This document shows positions 1 through 8,772 of a DNA stretch of 64,000 bases, one piece after another. Numbering within the stretch: position 1 is the first letter of the stretch; the number at the start of each line of letters is the position of its first letter. The notes beneath the pieces are model-generated. The model saw only the letters and a list, made by a program, of their open reading frames with translations, searched no databases and was not told where the DNA came from. The position numbers and the translations under genes are program-made. Source of the DNA: Thermovorax subterraneus (GTDB taxonomy: Bacteria; Bacillota; Thermosediminibacteria; Thermosediminibacterales; Thermosediminibacteraceae); NCBI GenBank assembly GCA_021608145.1, contig JAKIHM010000011.1:1-64000 (forward strand). The letters are read 5' to 3'.

Positions 1-448
1 CAACTTATGCAGTAATTATTTTACATAAATGGCAATATAATACATCAAATTTATGTCACCTGAACTTAAATAGTGGTGAAGGTCAGCTTAAAAAATTTTT
101 TACCTACAACCTCTTGACACAGACATCAAACTCAGAAATCTTGACAAGCTTTATACGGTAAACTAGACTGAATTTAAAAACAGTCTTTTTACCGAAAGGG
201 TGAAGTATGCCTTTTTTTCCATAAAAGCTTAGGTATTATTTATTTTCATGGTTTCTTCTAACTCCAACTTTTGCTCTTTTGATTTGCCAACTACTACCTG
301 CTAATTCCATTTTTTAGGGAATCCTCATATTCTTATTTGACGCTACCGATATAAGTATGCACGATGGTATGGTTACCATTATAATGTGAACTACCATCCA
401 CCTAAAGAGGTGCTTCCTGCTTCATCGATCGGACTTGCTGCTGCAGCA
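1..448. other. Left-edge non-coding stretch with a possible gene relic
   Basis: No complete gene is visible. From 341 to 457 on the plus strand there is an open frame of 38 codons rich in Tyr and His that ends in TAA and has a TGA just upstream and no start codon. It could be the tail of a decayed ORF such as a transposase, but I cannot identify it. Its last bases overlap the end of the minus-strand ECF gene. The rest is AT-rich sequence with no clear signal. Confidence 0.3.
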
Positions 449-2830
449 TTAAACTAAGGAGCGAAAAATAAGATAAAAGAGCAGGAAAATAACGGGAATT
501 ACGAAGATGGCTATTTTATCGTTTCTGGACAAATTCTGGGAATACATGTAACTTCTTGCAGGATAGAGGCCAAATGCTCGGCTCTCCATCGAAATGGTTA
601 GAGAATCCACCCTGCTCAATGCCGATATCACAAGCGGCACTAAAATATACCTGACTACCCTTAAAAGCTTTCCTGGGGAAATTCCCTCAATTTCAATCCC
701 CTTGGCCATCTGAGCATTCTTCACCTGCTCTAGTTCCATATGAAATACGGGAATAAATCGCAGGGCCGTAATAAGCATGAAGCCAAACCTGTACGGCAGT
801 CCGGCCTGCATCAGGGCATAAGCGAGCCTGTTTGAATCTGTCGTAACCACAAAAAGATAACTGGAACCGATAATATTAACAAAGCGCAGCATCATGCTTA
901 AGCCCCTCGAGAGTCCTTCCGACCAAATTGAAAGGCGCACCGAACCGAGGTCAAATTGCCAAAGCAAAATGCCTTCTTTTACCGCAAGAATCTGGACAAG
1001 GAAAATTAATAAACCAAAAACAAAAATAAAGCGCAGCCTGCGAGAAAAAAAAGCAAGGCCCTGTCCTGCCAGAGCATACAGGCCCAGCAGCAGGCAGAAA
1101 AGAGTTATCTCTCCCCTCCAAAAAGGTACGGCAAAAACGGTCATACTGAAACTGAAAAGAAAAAACAATTTGACAAGGGGATGAATGCGGTGCAGCAGGG
1201 TGCGGTTACCGTCACGGGTCGGCTCCGGAGAAAATCCGTTCACCGCGGACGTTATCCTGTCACGGACGGTAATACGGGACTGCTCACTTTTTTTACCTTC
1301 TTCTCCTGGCAGAGAAAATTCATACCCTGCGGGCAGGTACTCTTCCAACCCTAGCTGTGCCAGCTTCGCCAGTGCCTCATTAACCGGCGCATCTATGATG
1401 AGCTTCCCCTCCGAGAGGAAAAGAATCCTGTGACAGCAGGAAGCAACCACGGCCGGTTCGTGGCAAACCATCAGGGTTATACCTCCATGGGCGCTGTGCT
1501 CTCGCAGTACAGCCATAAGGACGTCAAGCCGATAGTCATCCTGCCCTACAAGGGGCTCATCTAATATTAAGACCTTGGGAGAATAGGCCAGCACTGAGAC
1601 CAGAGTAAGCCTCTTTTTTTCTCCCAGACTCAGCGTAAAGGGGTTTGCATCTTTATATTGTTTCAAATCGAACGCTTCCAATAAACAGTCAGCTCTATGC
1701 TCGATTTCCCCTAGCGTGTCCCTGCTTAAAAAAAGTGATGGGAGCACCGCTTCTTTGAAAACTGTATTTTCGAAGATCTGGTGGTTGGGATTTTGAAAAG
1801 TAAGACCCATAACCCTGGCACGCCGGCTAGCCTTTTCCCTTGTTATATCTTCGCCGTCCAGGTAAATTTTCCCTTCCCGGGGTTTAAGGATCCCCAGCAA
1901 AGCCAGCAACAGGGTGGTTTTGCCGCTTCCGTTATCCCCCATAATGGCAATGGTCTCTCCCGGATAAGCATGGAAACTTATTCCCGAGATGACATCCTTA
2001 TTCTCATACCCGGCTTTGAGATTTTCAACAGACAAAAGGGGCTTCTCTACCTTCGTCTTACAGCCCGGTAGCTTCCCTTTCTTAAGGGCGGTTACGGAGT
2101 CAACCCTTCTCTCAGCCGGGATATATATTTTACGGAAATCTTTGGGAGTGCCTTCTCCGACAATCTTCCCCTTCTGCATCACCAGCAACCTGTCCGAAAT
2201 GGGTATGAGCCTTTCAAGGCGGTGCTCGATAATAACAACGGATATTCCGTGTTCGTATTTCAACCTTTTCAGAGCTTTAAGCACCTCATTGGCGCAGGAG
2301 GGGTCCAAGTTAGCCGTGGGTTCATCCAGGATAATGATTGAGGGTTTCATAGCTAGTACAGAGGCAATGGCCACACGCTGCTTTTCGCCACCGGAAAGGG
2401 TGTGAACCTTTCTGTCCATTAAATCCAGCGCATCCACGGCATCCAGGGCAAAGTAAACCCTCTCACGTATCTCTTCCGGCGGTATGCACAAGTTTTCCGG
2501 TCCAAAGGCTACCTCATCGCTCACCGTAAGAGTGCAGAGCTGGGCATCCGGGTCCTGCTGCACCAGGCCCACAATGCTGGAGAGCCCACCGGCAGGATAT
2601 TCCCGCGTGTCCCTCCCCTGTACGCGAACAACCCCTTTCATCTTTCCGGCATAAGCATGAGGTATAAATCCTGCGATACATAAGGCAAGAGTGGTTTTCC
2701 CGCAGCCGCTGGGCCCAGTAATTGTCAGGAACTCGCCTGGATATACCTGCAGGTCGACTCCTTCCAGAGCTGGAGAAGCAGAGCCGCTGTAAGTAAAAGT
2801 CAGTCCTCTGATTTCGACAACTGGTTCCAT
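449..2830 (-). CDS. ECF transporter energizing module, A-A-T single-chain fusion
   Basis: This 793-residue protein joins two ABC ATPases and a transmembrane EcfT domain. ATPase 1 has Walker A GPSGCGKTT (39-47), signature LSGGEKQR and Walker B IIILDEPTANLD; ATPase 2 has GDNGSGKTT near 300 and LSLGEKKR. From about 555 a hydrophobic T domain carries the EcfT coupling motifs (AKGIEIEG, SMESRAFG). It should power the S component encoded just upstream (2864-3946), with which it is probably co-transcribed. The longer frame begins at a TTG (2848), but AAAGGAG at 2839-2845 lies inside that extension and is correctly spaced for ATG 2830, which I chose. A-A fusions are common (YkoD, CbrU); adding the T domain is rarer. 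It is the last gene of its run. Substrate not determined. Confidence 0.9.
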   Translation of the reverse strand: MEPVVEIRGLTFTYSGSASPALEGVDLQVYPGEFLTITGPSGCGKTTLALCIAGFIPHAYAGKMKGVVRVQGRDTREYPAGGLSSIVGLVQQDPDAQLCTLTVSDEVAFGPENLCIPPEEIRERVYFALDAVDALDLMDRKVHTLSGGEKQRVAIASVLAMKPSIIILDEPTANLDPSCANEVLKALKRLKYEHGISVVIIEHRLERLIPISDRLLVMQKGKIVGEGTPKDFRKIYIPAERRVDSVTALKKGKLPGCKTKVEKPLLSVENLKAGYENKDVISGISFHAYPGETIAIMGDNGSGKTTLLLALLGILKPREGKIYLDGEDITREKASRRARVMGLTFQNPNHQIFENTVFKEAVLPSLFLSRDTLGEIEHRADCLLEAFDLKQYKDANPFTLSLGEKKRLTLVSVLAYSPKVLILDEPLVGQDDYRLDVLMAVLREHSAHGGITLMVCHEPAVVASCCHRILFLSEGKLIIDAPVNEALAKLAQLGLEEYLPAGYEFSLPGEEGKKSEQSRITVRDRITSAVNGFSPEPTRDGNRTLLHRIHPLVKLFFLFSFSMTVFAVPFWRGEITLFCLLLGLYALAGQGLAFFSRRLRFIFVFGLLIFLVQILAVKEGILLWQFDLGSVRLSIWSEGLSRGLSMMLRFVNIIGSSYLFVVTTDSNRLAYALMQAGLPYRFGFMLITALRFIPVFHMELEQVKNAQMAKGIEIEGISPGKLLRVVRYILVPLVISALSRVDSLTISMESRAFGLYPARSYMYSQNLSRNDKIAIFVIPVIFLLFYLIFRSLV

Positions 2831-2863
2831 CACAATAACTCCTTTCAATCTACCAGATGAACT

Positions 2864-3946
2864 TTATTCCACAATCATCCTGTTTACATGCTTTACCCAG
2901 TATCCTCCACTGTAATTTCCAGCAACCAGGCGAAGCATATCCCCTTCCCGGCTCAGCAGCATCCGGTCGTCATTTAATACTTCCTGCATATTAAATTCCA
3001 CCGTATAGCCGTCCGCCGCTATAACTTTAAGTTTTTTAGCCCCCTCCCGTGGGGAGGCCTTCTGGAGAATTACTCTCAAAGGAATTCCCGTGTACTCCCG
3101 CGGAGGGACGTGAGTAACCTGTCCCCTTAATTCGGCGATTATCGTCGTTTCATATTCTTCGAAGTCTGAAAGCCGAAAAGAGATGGGCTTTTCCACCGCT
3201 CCCTCCACCCGGCAGGTGGGTCCCGTCCAGGGAGGTTCAAACACAGCAGCAAAGTAATAAACCGCCCCGATAGACAGCAGCATAACAAGAAGGAAAGTTA
3301 CGGCAAGCCTGAAACGCCGGATAGCTGCTTTTTTATAACCATCCTTTGCGGCAACTTCAGCCATACCTTCATCAAAAGCACCGGAGATGCGGAAGGGCCT
3401 GGCCTGCTGCACAATCTCCAGCACGCTGTACCCAAAGCTGCCAGCCATGAGAACACCTGAAACAAAAGAAATAATGCTGATAAAGAAAATATAAGTCAAA
3501 GCAACACCGGAAAAGTAGAGGATTTGGAAGACAAAAACGTTTGAAGCTGCGGAAACCCCACCGGCCAGCATATAGCTTGCCAAATTGTGGCGCCTAGCCA
3601 CCAGTAAAACTACATCGACCAGCAAACCCTGAACCAGAGAAACCAAGACAATGGCCACTCCATGGGTGCTGCCGGTGAGCAGCTCGACTACCCCTTTGAG
3701 CATACCAGCTGCTGTAGCGGCGCCCAGTCTGCGTATCAGCCCTGCTACTAGAATGAACCAGAAAACATGCAGGCCTGAGACAAACTGCCCTGCACCGAAG
3801 GGAACTCCCAAAATGCGGTTTAAAAGATTACCCAGATAGCCGGCATAAGTGCTCATCACTCCTCCCATACCGCTAAGTACTGCAATGACAAGAAGATCCC
3901 GATTGCTAAAATAGTACTTCCTGGAGTTCTTTATTTCCCCTCTCAC
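2864..3946 (-). CDS. YkoE-like ECF S component fused to a sulfite-oxidase-fold domain
   Basis: The N-terminal ~190 residues are six-helix membrane sequence resembling YkoE-family ECF substrate-binding components (RDLLVIAVLSGMGGV start; GLHVFWFILVAGLIRR). After a further membrane helix (about 210-235) comes a ~115-residue extracytoplasmic domain of the molybdopterin-binding oxidoreductase fold: KPISFRLSDFEEYE, then YTGIPLRVIL, DGYTVEF and YWVKHVNRMIV. The position of the Moco-ligand Cys is not Cys. Start is GTG with GGAGG upstream. The A-A-T fusion follows 15 bp downstream, so these two genes form a full ECF transporter. The appended domain matches those on the other surface proteins of this operon, suggesting a docking or substrate-receiving function (inference). 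YkoE itself serves hydroxymethylpyrimidine/thiamine; no thiamine signal is seen here. Confidence 0.8.
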   Translation of the reverse strand: MRGEIKNSRKYYFSNRDLLVIAVLSGMGGVMSTYAGYLGNLLNRILGVPFGAGQFVSGLHVFWFILVAGLIRRLGAATAAGMLKGVVELLTGSTHGVAIVLVSLVQGLLVDVVLLVARRHNLASYMLAGGVSAASNVFVFQILYFSGVALTYIFFISIISFVSGVLMAGSFGYSVLEIVQQARPFRISGAFDEGMAEVAAKDGYKKAAIRRFRLAVTFLLVMLLSIGAVYYFAAVFEPPWTGPTCRVEGAVEKPISFRLSDFEEYETTIIAELRGQVTHVPPREYTGIPLRVILQKASPREGAKKLKVIAADGYTVEFNMQEVLNDDRMLLSREGDMLRLVAGNYSGGYWVKHVNRMIVE

Positions 3947-3997
3947 GTTACAACCTCCGCCTTTTGAAGTTTTTTGAACCCTCCTGCTTGGCTTTTC

Positions 3998-4552
3998 TCA
4001 ATCAATGCGGATAGTCTTCACATTGCGCACCCAGTAAGGTTTGTTCACATCACCGGGCTTCCGCTGGCCGACGACGAGCTGAAAGGGATTGCCATTGGCC
4101 GGATTAATTTCCTTCCCGTTTTCCTCCCATGCAAGAATCATTTTGTACCTAGCTTTGGGATTTTGCTCATCGATATAGTTTTCCCTCTTAACATCATCAA
4201 GGCTAAATTCCACGCTGTAGCCGTCCTCGGCTATGAAGGTAACCTTTGAGGCATTTTCCTTTATTTTCACCTTTTCCTTCAAAATATGCCAGACCCAAAC
4301 ACCTTTAAAACGAGTATATTCTTTAGTCCCGTAAGAGTTTATGGAAAAGTAATCGGCTTCTACCAGGCCCTCATCCATAGACTTTAATTCGTCCAGCGTT
4401 AGATAAGCTTTGCTCTCTACGGCATCTCCCTCAATAACAACTATGCCCCGCGCGGCTTCTTCCCGCAGAGCACAACCGCCTCCTGCGGTGCATATAAGCA
4501 GGGATAGCAAAAAAATAACAGCTGCTTTTCTACAAATATAAGCATGCTGCAT
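3998..4552 (-). CDS. Secreted, probably lipid-anchored molybdopterin-fold protein
   Basis: 184 residues: a short hydrophobic signal (about 8-25) ending in a lipobox-like stretch TAGGGC with Cys27, then one sulfite-oxidase-like domain (LTLDELKSMD, FKGVWVWHIL, EDGYSVEFSLDD, YWVRNVKTIRI). Aligning with its paralogue at 8773-10098, Ser70 occupies the place of the Moco-ligand Cys, so cofactor binding in the usual manner is unlikely. ATG has AGGAGG eight bases upstream. It lies between the SLH protein and the S-component fusion and may be the membrane-proximal member of the set. The lipobox is imperfect, so plain secretion is possible. Confidence 0.75.
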   Translation of the reverse strand: MQHAYICRKAAVIFLLSLLICTAGGGCALREEAARGIVVIEGDAVESKAYLTLDELKSMDEGLVEADYFSINSYGTKEYTRFKGVWVWHILKEKVKIKENASKVTFIAEDGYSVEFSLDDVKRENYIDEQNPKARYKMILAWEENGKEINPANGNPFQLVVGQRKPGDVNKPYWVRNVKTIRID

Positions 4553-4761
4553 GCCTTATGCCTCCTGGTTATCAGACGTTCTAAAAGAATTCCAGCAGAG
4601 GAAAAGTTTTTCCGCTGCAAAAAATGGGCGTTCTAAATTTTATGATGAAAGGATAAGGAACGGGGCGGGTAACGGGGAAAAATGGAGCCTGACCCTCACT
4701 TTTCCCCTCCTGTCTTTCCCGCCTCCAAGCCTTTTTCGCTAACCGATTACCCAAGGTTTAC

Positions 4762-6990
4762 TTACTTTTCCCTCTTTAACGCATTAACGATGACCGTAAC
4801 AGCCTCGGCCCTGGTGGTCTTGGCCTGGGGACGAATGGTATTATCAGGATAGCCTTTCATGATGCCGTTCTTCACCGCCGTAGCTACAGCTTCTTTGGCC
4901 CAGCCTGAGATTCTGCCGCTGTCTGTAAATGATAGCTCTTCGGTTGCCGGAGTAAGTTTTATTGCTCTCACAATCATGGCAGCCATCTGTTCACGGGTAA
5001 TAAAATCGTCAGGTCTGAATGTGTTGGCGTCATAACCGCGTACGATGCCGTAATGAGCGACTGTAGCTATAGCATCTTTAGCCCAGTGGCCAGCTGTATC
5101 CCCAAAGACTTTGCCACTTTGCTGCTCCAGTTTTAAAGCTTTTACTAGGATTGTGGCAAATTCAGCCCTGGTTATCTCTTTGTCGGGCCTGAAGGTGCCA
5201 TCCGGATAACCGCTAATGGCCCCAAGGACAAACAGTTCTTTGATATTGTTCCCGGCCCAGTGACCGGCAATATCCGTCAAAGTCTGCTTGGGGACCAGCC
5301 TGATGCTTACAATCTTTGAAATCGATGTTGACCCCTTGACAGCTGGTCCGACAAGCCGGAGCGGCCAATCGCTGCTGGACTCGGGTATGGTCGTTCCATT
5401 CAATGTATTAGCTACAATGTAGTTGTTGTTCCGGATGATATCCCTGCTGTCGATCATTACCGAATAGCCGTCAGCCGCGGTAATTATTACCTTGTACCCG
5501 GCCTTAGCCAAGGCATCATTAAAAGCTTTATCGGAATGCTGGTCGGCATCATCGACAAATCCAACGAGGAGCCACAGCGGCATGCCTTCCCATACCCGGC
5601 CTTTAGAATCGGTGTATGCAGCCCTGTGGTTAGCACCGAACTGGCAGGCAAGGGCTTGTTCAAAATAGGTTTTGCTTACTTCGTATTCCATACCGCCGAT
5701 GTCCCGGCCGTCGAGCTTAAGCTTCCAATCACTTTCAGGCACAGAGTATACCCTGATTTCTGTAATCCACTTGGCCGATAAGCCGGCACAGGATGGATAC
5801 TGGACGCCATCGCTGTAGTAATAGTGCCAGTATTTTTCCGGCAGCGTCTCGTGCATATCCCACTGTCCGTAAATACCATCCTTGGGGGTAAAGAACAGGC
5901 GCATCCCGTCAGCGTATTCAGGTACGTATTTGCCGTCAGCCCACCAGGCGAGAATGGCATCTCCCTGCCGCGCCTGCACCCAGGGGTCAGGATATATGGA
6001 GGAGTAGGGAAGTCTGGTCTCATAGCCGTCTTTTGCAACAAGCACTACTTCTGTACCTGCACCCATGCCGCCAACAAGTTCGCAAAGGTCTCTGATGCGG
6101 GTGCCCTTCACGGCGTTTTCAATTTTGAAACCGCCAGGATAAGTCTCCTCCGGATCCCACAGATTATTGGGGTCGAAGGTAACTCCCTCGAAGCGGTATA
6201 CCTTTTCCCCATCTCCGATGACCTCGAGGTTCCTTTCCATCCACAGGTAATCGATCGTCTTCTCAGCAAGGATAGTGGTGCGATCTTCGGCATATTTTAC
6301 TATACGAAGTTGAGGCACGGATTTGGCCGTTTCGAAACCTGACTCCTTCTGGGTAATTGTATCCCCTACTTCCCCTAGCAACTTCAGGGTCCATCCTTCC
6401 GAAGCACCCGAAAGCTGGAGGGTCCAATCTGCAGTGGCGCTTTCACCAGCGGCGCTTTTTCCTGTGGAAACAACGATTTTAACCGCCGCAGTGGCCTTTT
6501 CCTTAACGGTATTGATATCGGTCGGATCGTCAATACCAGCGGCGTAGTAGAACTCAACCCTGTCGCCATTTTCAAGTTCCATCACGTTAAGACCATCAGC
6601 TGGATTTACATACCCGTCCTTATAGACACCGTTGACATAGGCATACCAGGAGCCTGGGGACTTACGTCGATAGCTCCCTACATTGTCCAAAAGGAGTACT
6701 CCAGAGTCAGCGTACTTCTTATCTGTGACATCATAGGTGAAGCCAGCGGTATCTGCTGCTTCCTGAAGTGCCCCCAGCGGAGTATTCTTTTTGACGGCGT
6801 ATTCTGCCCCCGAGTTGTATGCGGTTACAGTAAAGGTCTCGCTAAGAGGAAGATTCACCGTCCCCTCAAAAAGAACATCAACCTTGCTTTGGGCAGAAAC
6901 TAGCGCCGGCATAGGAAAGCAGGCCAGCAAAATAATGCACATTACAATTGCAGAAAGCTGAAGGCTCCATCGGATTTTTTTACTTTTCAT
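4762..6990 (-). CDS. SLH-anchored surface protein with DUF4430 and two molybdopterin-fold domains
   Basis: 742 residues, secreted. Order: signal peptide (1-33, ending VSAQS); DUF4430/transcobalamin-C-like domain (about 40-155, with SWYAYVNGVYKDGY); a divergent sulfite-oxidase-like domain (about 190-420); a second such domain (about 421-570); and three SLH repeats (about 571-742, GHWAGNNIKEL, GHWAKDAIATV, ISGWAKEAVATA) for binding secondary cell-wall polymer. The second oxidoreductase-like domain keeps a Cys (about residue 449, in LACQFGAN) at the canonical Moco-ligand position; the first has Phe there. Start ATG with GGGGAGG upstream. It combines the DUF4430 module of system A with the oxidoreductase-like modules of system B, linking the two systems. 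Role in ligand capture is inferred. Confidence 0.85.
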   Translation of the reverse strand: MKSKKIRWSLQLSAIVMCIILLACFPMPALVSAQSKVDVLFEGTVNLPLSETFTVTAYNSGAEYAVKKNTPLGALQEAADTAGFTYDVTDKKYADSGVLLLDNVGSYRRKSPGSWYAYVNGVYKDGYVNPADGLNVMELENGDRVEFYYAAGIDDPTDINTVKEKATAAVKIVVSTGKSAAGESATADWTLQLSGASEGWTLKLLGEVGDTITQKESGFETAKSVPQLRIVKYAEDRTTILAEKTIDYLWMERNLEVIGDGEKVYRFEGVTFDPNNLWDPEETYPGGFKIENAVKGTRIRDLCELVGGMGAGTEVVLVAKDGYETRLPYSSIYPDPWVQARQGDAILAWWADGKYVPEYADGMRLFFTPKDGIYGQWDMHETLPEKYWHYYYSDGVQYPSCAGLSAKWITEIRVYSVPESDWKLKLDGRDIGGMEYEVSKTYFEQALACQFGANHRAAYTDSKGRVWEGMPLWLLVGFVDDADQHSDKAFNDALAKAGYKVIITAADGYSVMIDSRDIIRNNNYIVANTLNGTTIPESSSDWPLRLVGPAVKGSTSISKIVSIRLVPKQTLTDIAGHWAGNNIKELFVLGAISGYPDGTFRPDKEITRAEFATILVKALKLEQQSGKVFGDTAGHWAKDAIATVAHYGIVRGYDANTFRPDDFITREQMAAMIVRAIKLTPATEELSFTDSGRISGWAKEAVATAVKNGIMKGYPDNTIRPQAKTTRAEAVTVIVNALKREK

Positions 6991-7009
6991 CTCAGTCCTC
7001 CCCTTTTTT

Positions 7010-8614
7010 CTAAAATTTTTTTAGGATTCGGTTTATGCAAACGTTGGGGGCTGCTATCCTGGCCCCGCAGTTACAAGCTTTTCCGATGATGTGGCAGTGC
7101 CGATGCCGCAATATCCTGTTATGCAAGAATCCGCTACAAATATGTTTACCACCGTAGCGATGGCTTCCATGGGCTAATCCGAGATATTGCCGCGGTCTAT
7201 AAACGGTATTATTATTTCTCCCGCCATAGTACTCATATCGGCACCATACATTATTATTACAGCCATAAGGACAGCCGGTATCGAAATACTTGTTGCCGGA
7301 AACATCTAGAATGAAAATAGCAATTATCCCATCATGGATGGCATCAATTTTATACCCTGTGCCATCCCCCGGCACGACAGTGTTGGCCGCATTGGCTTTT
7401 GCGGGCCGCTTGACAATCGTGCAGGTATCAATTACCTGTCCATCGGCACCCTTTGCAGTCATGGTAAGGGTATCCCCATCAATTTCGACTACCTGGTAGT
7501 TGCTGACCAACGCCTGCTGTTTGGCAATATAGTCAAGATCAGGGCCAGGCCTGTAGTACTTTGTCCCTGAATTGCCCATGACATAGACGATGCCCTCTCC
7601 GTCCGGACGAATTCGCCCATCCCGCAAAGGCTTGGTCCTCATGTAAACATGCTGGTGACCGACAAAGACCATATCAACATTATATTGTTCCAATATGGGC
7701 AGCCAATTTTTGCGTATCGATTCGTCAATGCCTTTATAATCAGCAACAACTGGGTATGGGGGATGATGAAAAACAGCAAGTTTCCACTTTTTATCAGTAT
7801 TTTGCAGGTCTTCACGAAGCCATTTTTTTACCGTTTCATCGGTGTTTTTATTGCTGTTCAGCACCACAAAATGAGCATTCCCGTAATCAAACGAGTAGAA
7901 TTCTTTTTTTAAACCGTCGGGACTGTTATCAGGCAGAGCAAAAAATTTTAGATACATACTCCCATCGTGATTTCCCATAGCCGGCATTACGGGGATTTTT
8001 GAAAATAATCTCGCCGCTGCATCGAGAAACTCTCCCCATTCCCTTTCATCGCTGCCGTTTTCCGTCAAATCCCCACCCAAAATGGCAAACCTGACTTGAG
8101 GATTCTTTCTGTAAATCTCCTCCAGCATACTCCTCCATTCTGTATATCCGGATTGGACATCGCCTAAATACAAGAAAGAAAAATTTTCCGTATCAGCGGG
8201 GGCAGTAGAAAAAGAGAAGGCGTCGCTCCAGGCTCCTTCCCTCCCTACCCGGTAGACGTACTGCGTATCTGGGTTCAAGCCTGTAAGCGTGACCGTATAT
8301 CTATAATGCACGCTGTCAAAGGGAGCCCCTTCAACATCCACCTGCTTAGCAGTACCAAAATCGCCATTAAATTTCTCTGCCTCTATGTACTGCACATGAG
8401 CCGGTAAATTGCCGGGCATAATCCAGGTAACGGTCTGCGTTGTAGCTGGATCCGCGGTCCAGGTCAAAATAATTCGATCGATCTGCAAAGATTCTTGTGC
8501 GAAAGTAACGGGAGAAAACAGCCAGCAAAACAAACCCGCCAGTAATAAGAAAACGACAATAATTTTTCTCACTGCTGCTTTAGTTCCACTGTAACTCATA
8601 AATCCAAATTTCAT
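7010..8614 (-). CDS. Secreted purple-acid-phosphatase-type metallophosphoesterase with frameshifted tail
   Basis: 534 residues as read. A signal peptide (1-40, VTFAQ) precedes a purple acid phosphatase N-terminal FN3-like domain (about 45-135) and a calcineurin-like metallophosphoesterase domain (about 140-375) with metal motifs GDVQSG, GGDLTENGSD, GNHDG, FHHPPYP and GHQHVYMR. These predict a surface phosphomonoesterase/diesterase. The final ~90 residues are Cys/His/Asn-rich and match nothing. In the +1 frame the same DNA (about 7140-7235) reads FIDRGNISD, a stop, then EAIATVVNI, a recognisable SLH repeat. So the original protein was S-layer anchored and has decayed by a frameshift and a nonsense change. 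The catalytic domain looks intact. AAAGGAG precedes the ATG. Confidence 0.8.
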   Translation of the reverse strand: MKFGFMSYSGTKAAVRKIIVVFLLLAGLFCWLFSPVTFAQESLQIDRIILTWTADPATTQTVTWIMPGNLPAHVQYIEAEKFNGDFGTAKQVDVEGAPFDSVHYRYTVTLTGLNPDTQYVYRVGREGAWSDAFSFSTAPADTENFSFLYLGDVQSGYTEWRSMLEEIYRKNPQVRFAILGGDLTENGSDEREWGEFLDAAARLFSKIPVMPAMGNHDGSMYLKFFALPDNSPDGLKKEFYSFDYGNAHFVVLNSNKNTDETVKKWLREDLQNTDKKWKLAVFHHPPYPVVADYKGIDESIRKNWLPILEQYNVDMVFVGHQHVYMRTKPLRDGRIRPDGEGIVYVMGNSGTKYYRPGPDLDYIAKQQALVSNYQVVEIDGDTLTMTAKGADGQVIDTCTIVKRPAKANAANTVVPGDGTGYKIDAIHDGIIAIFILDVSGNKYFDTGCPYGCNNNVWCRYEYYGGRNNNTVYRPRQYLGLAHGSHRYGGKHICSGFLHNRILRHRHCHIIGKACNCGARIAAPNVCINRILKKF

Positions 8615-8772
8615 AAATCCGGCTCCTTTATCAATATAAAAGCCTCCTTCCGCAACAGGAAGCTCGCCTATTTCAAGGCGAACCCTAACGGCCCGAAGAC
8701 CATGGGTGCAACCTTCAGGTCATGGGGCTTGGAGCAATATTCTTTTAGGTGCATACAAATTCCCAGCAATGT
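8615..8772. other. Intergenic leader with local stem-loops
   Basis: 158 bp between the 441-residue protein gene and the phosphoesterase gene, both minus strand. On the minus strand it can form CCATG/CATGG enclosing ACCT/AGGT, and a CGCCT...AGGCG hairpin, before the AAAGGAG of the next gene. It looks structured but I cannot assign it to a riboswitch class. It may serve RNA processing or stability within the operon. Confidence 0.3.
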
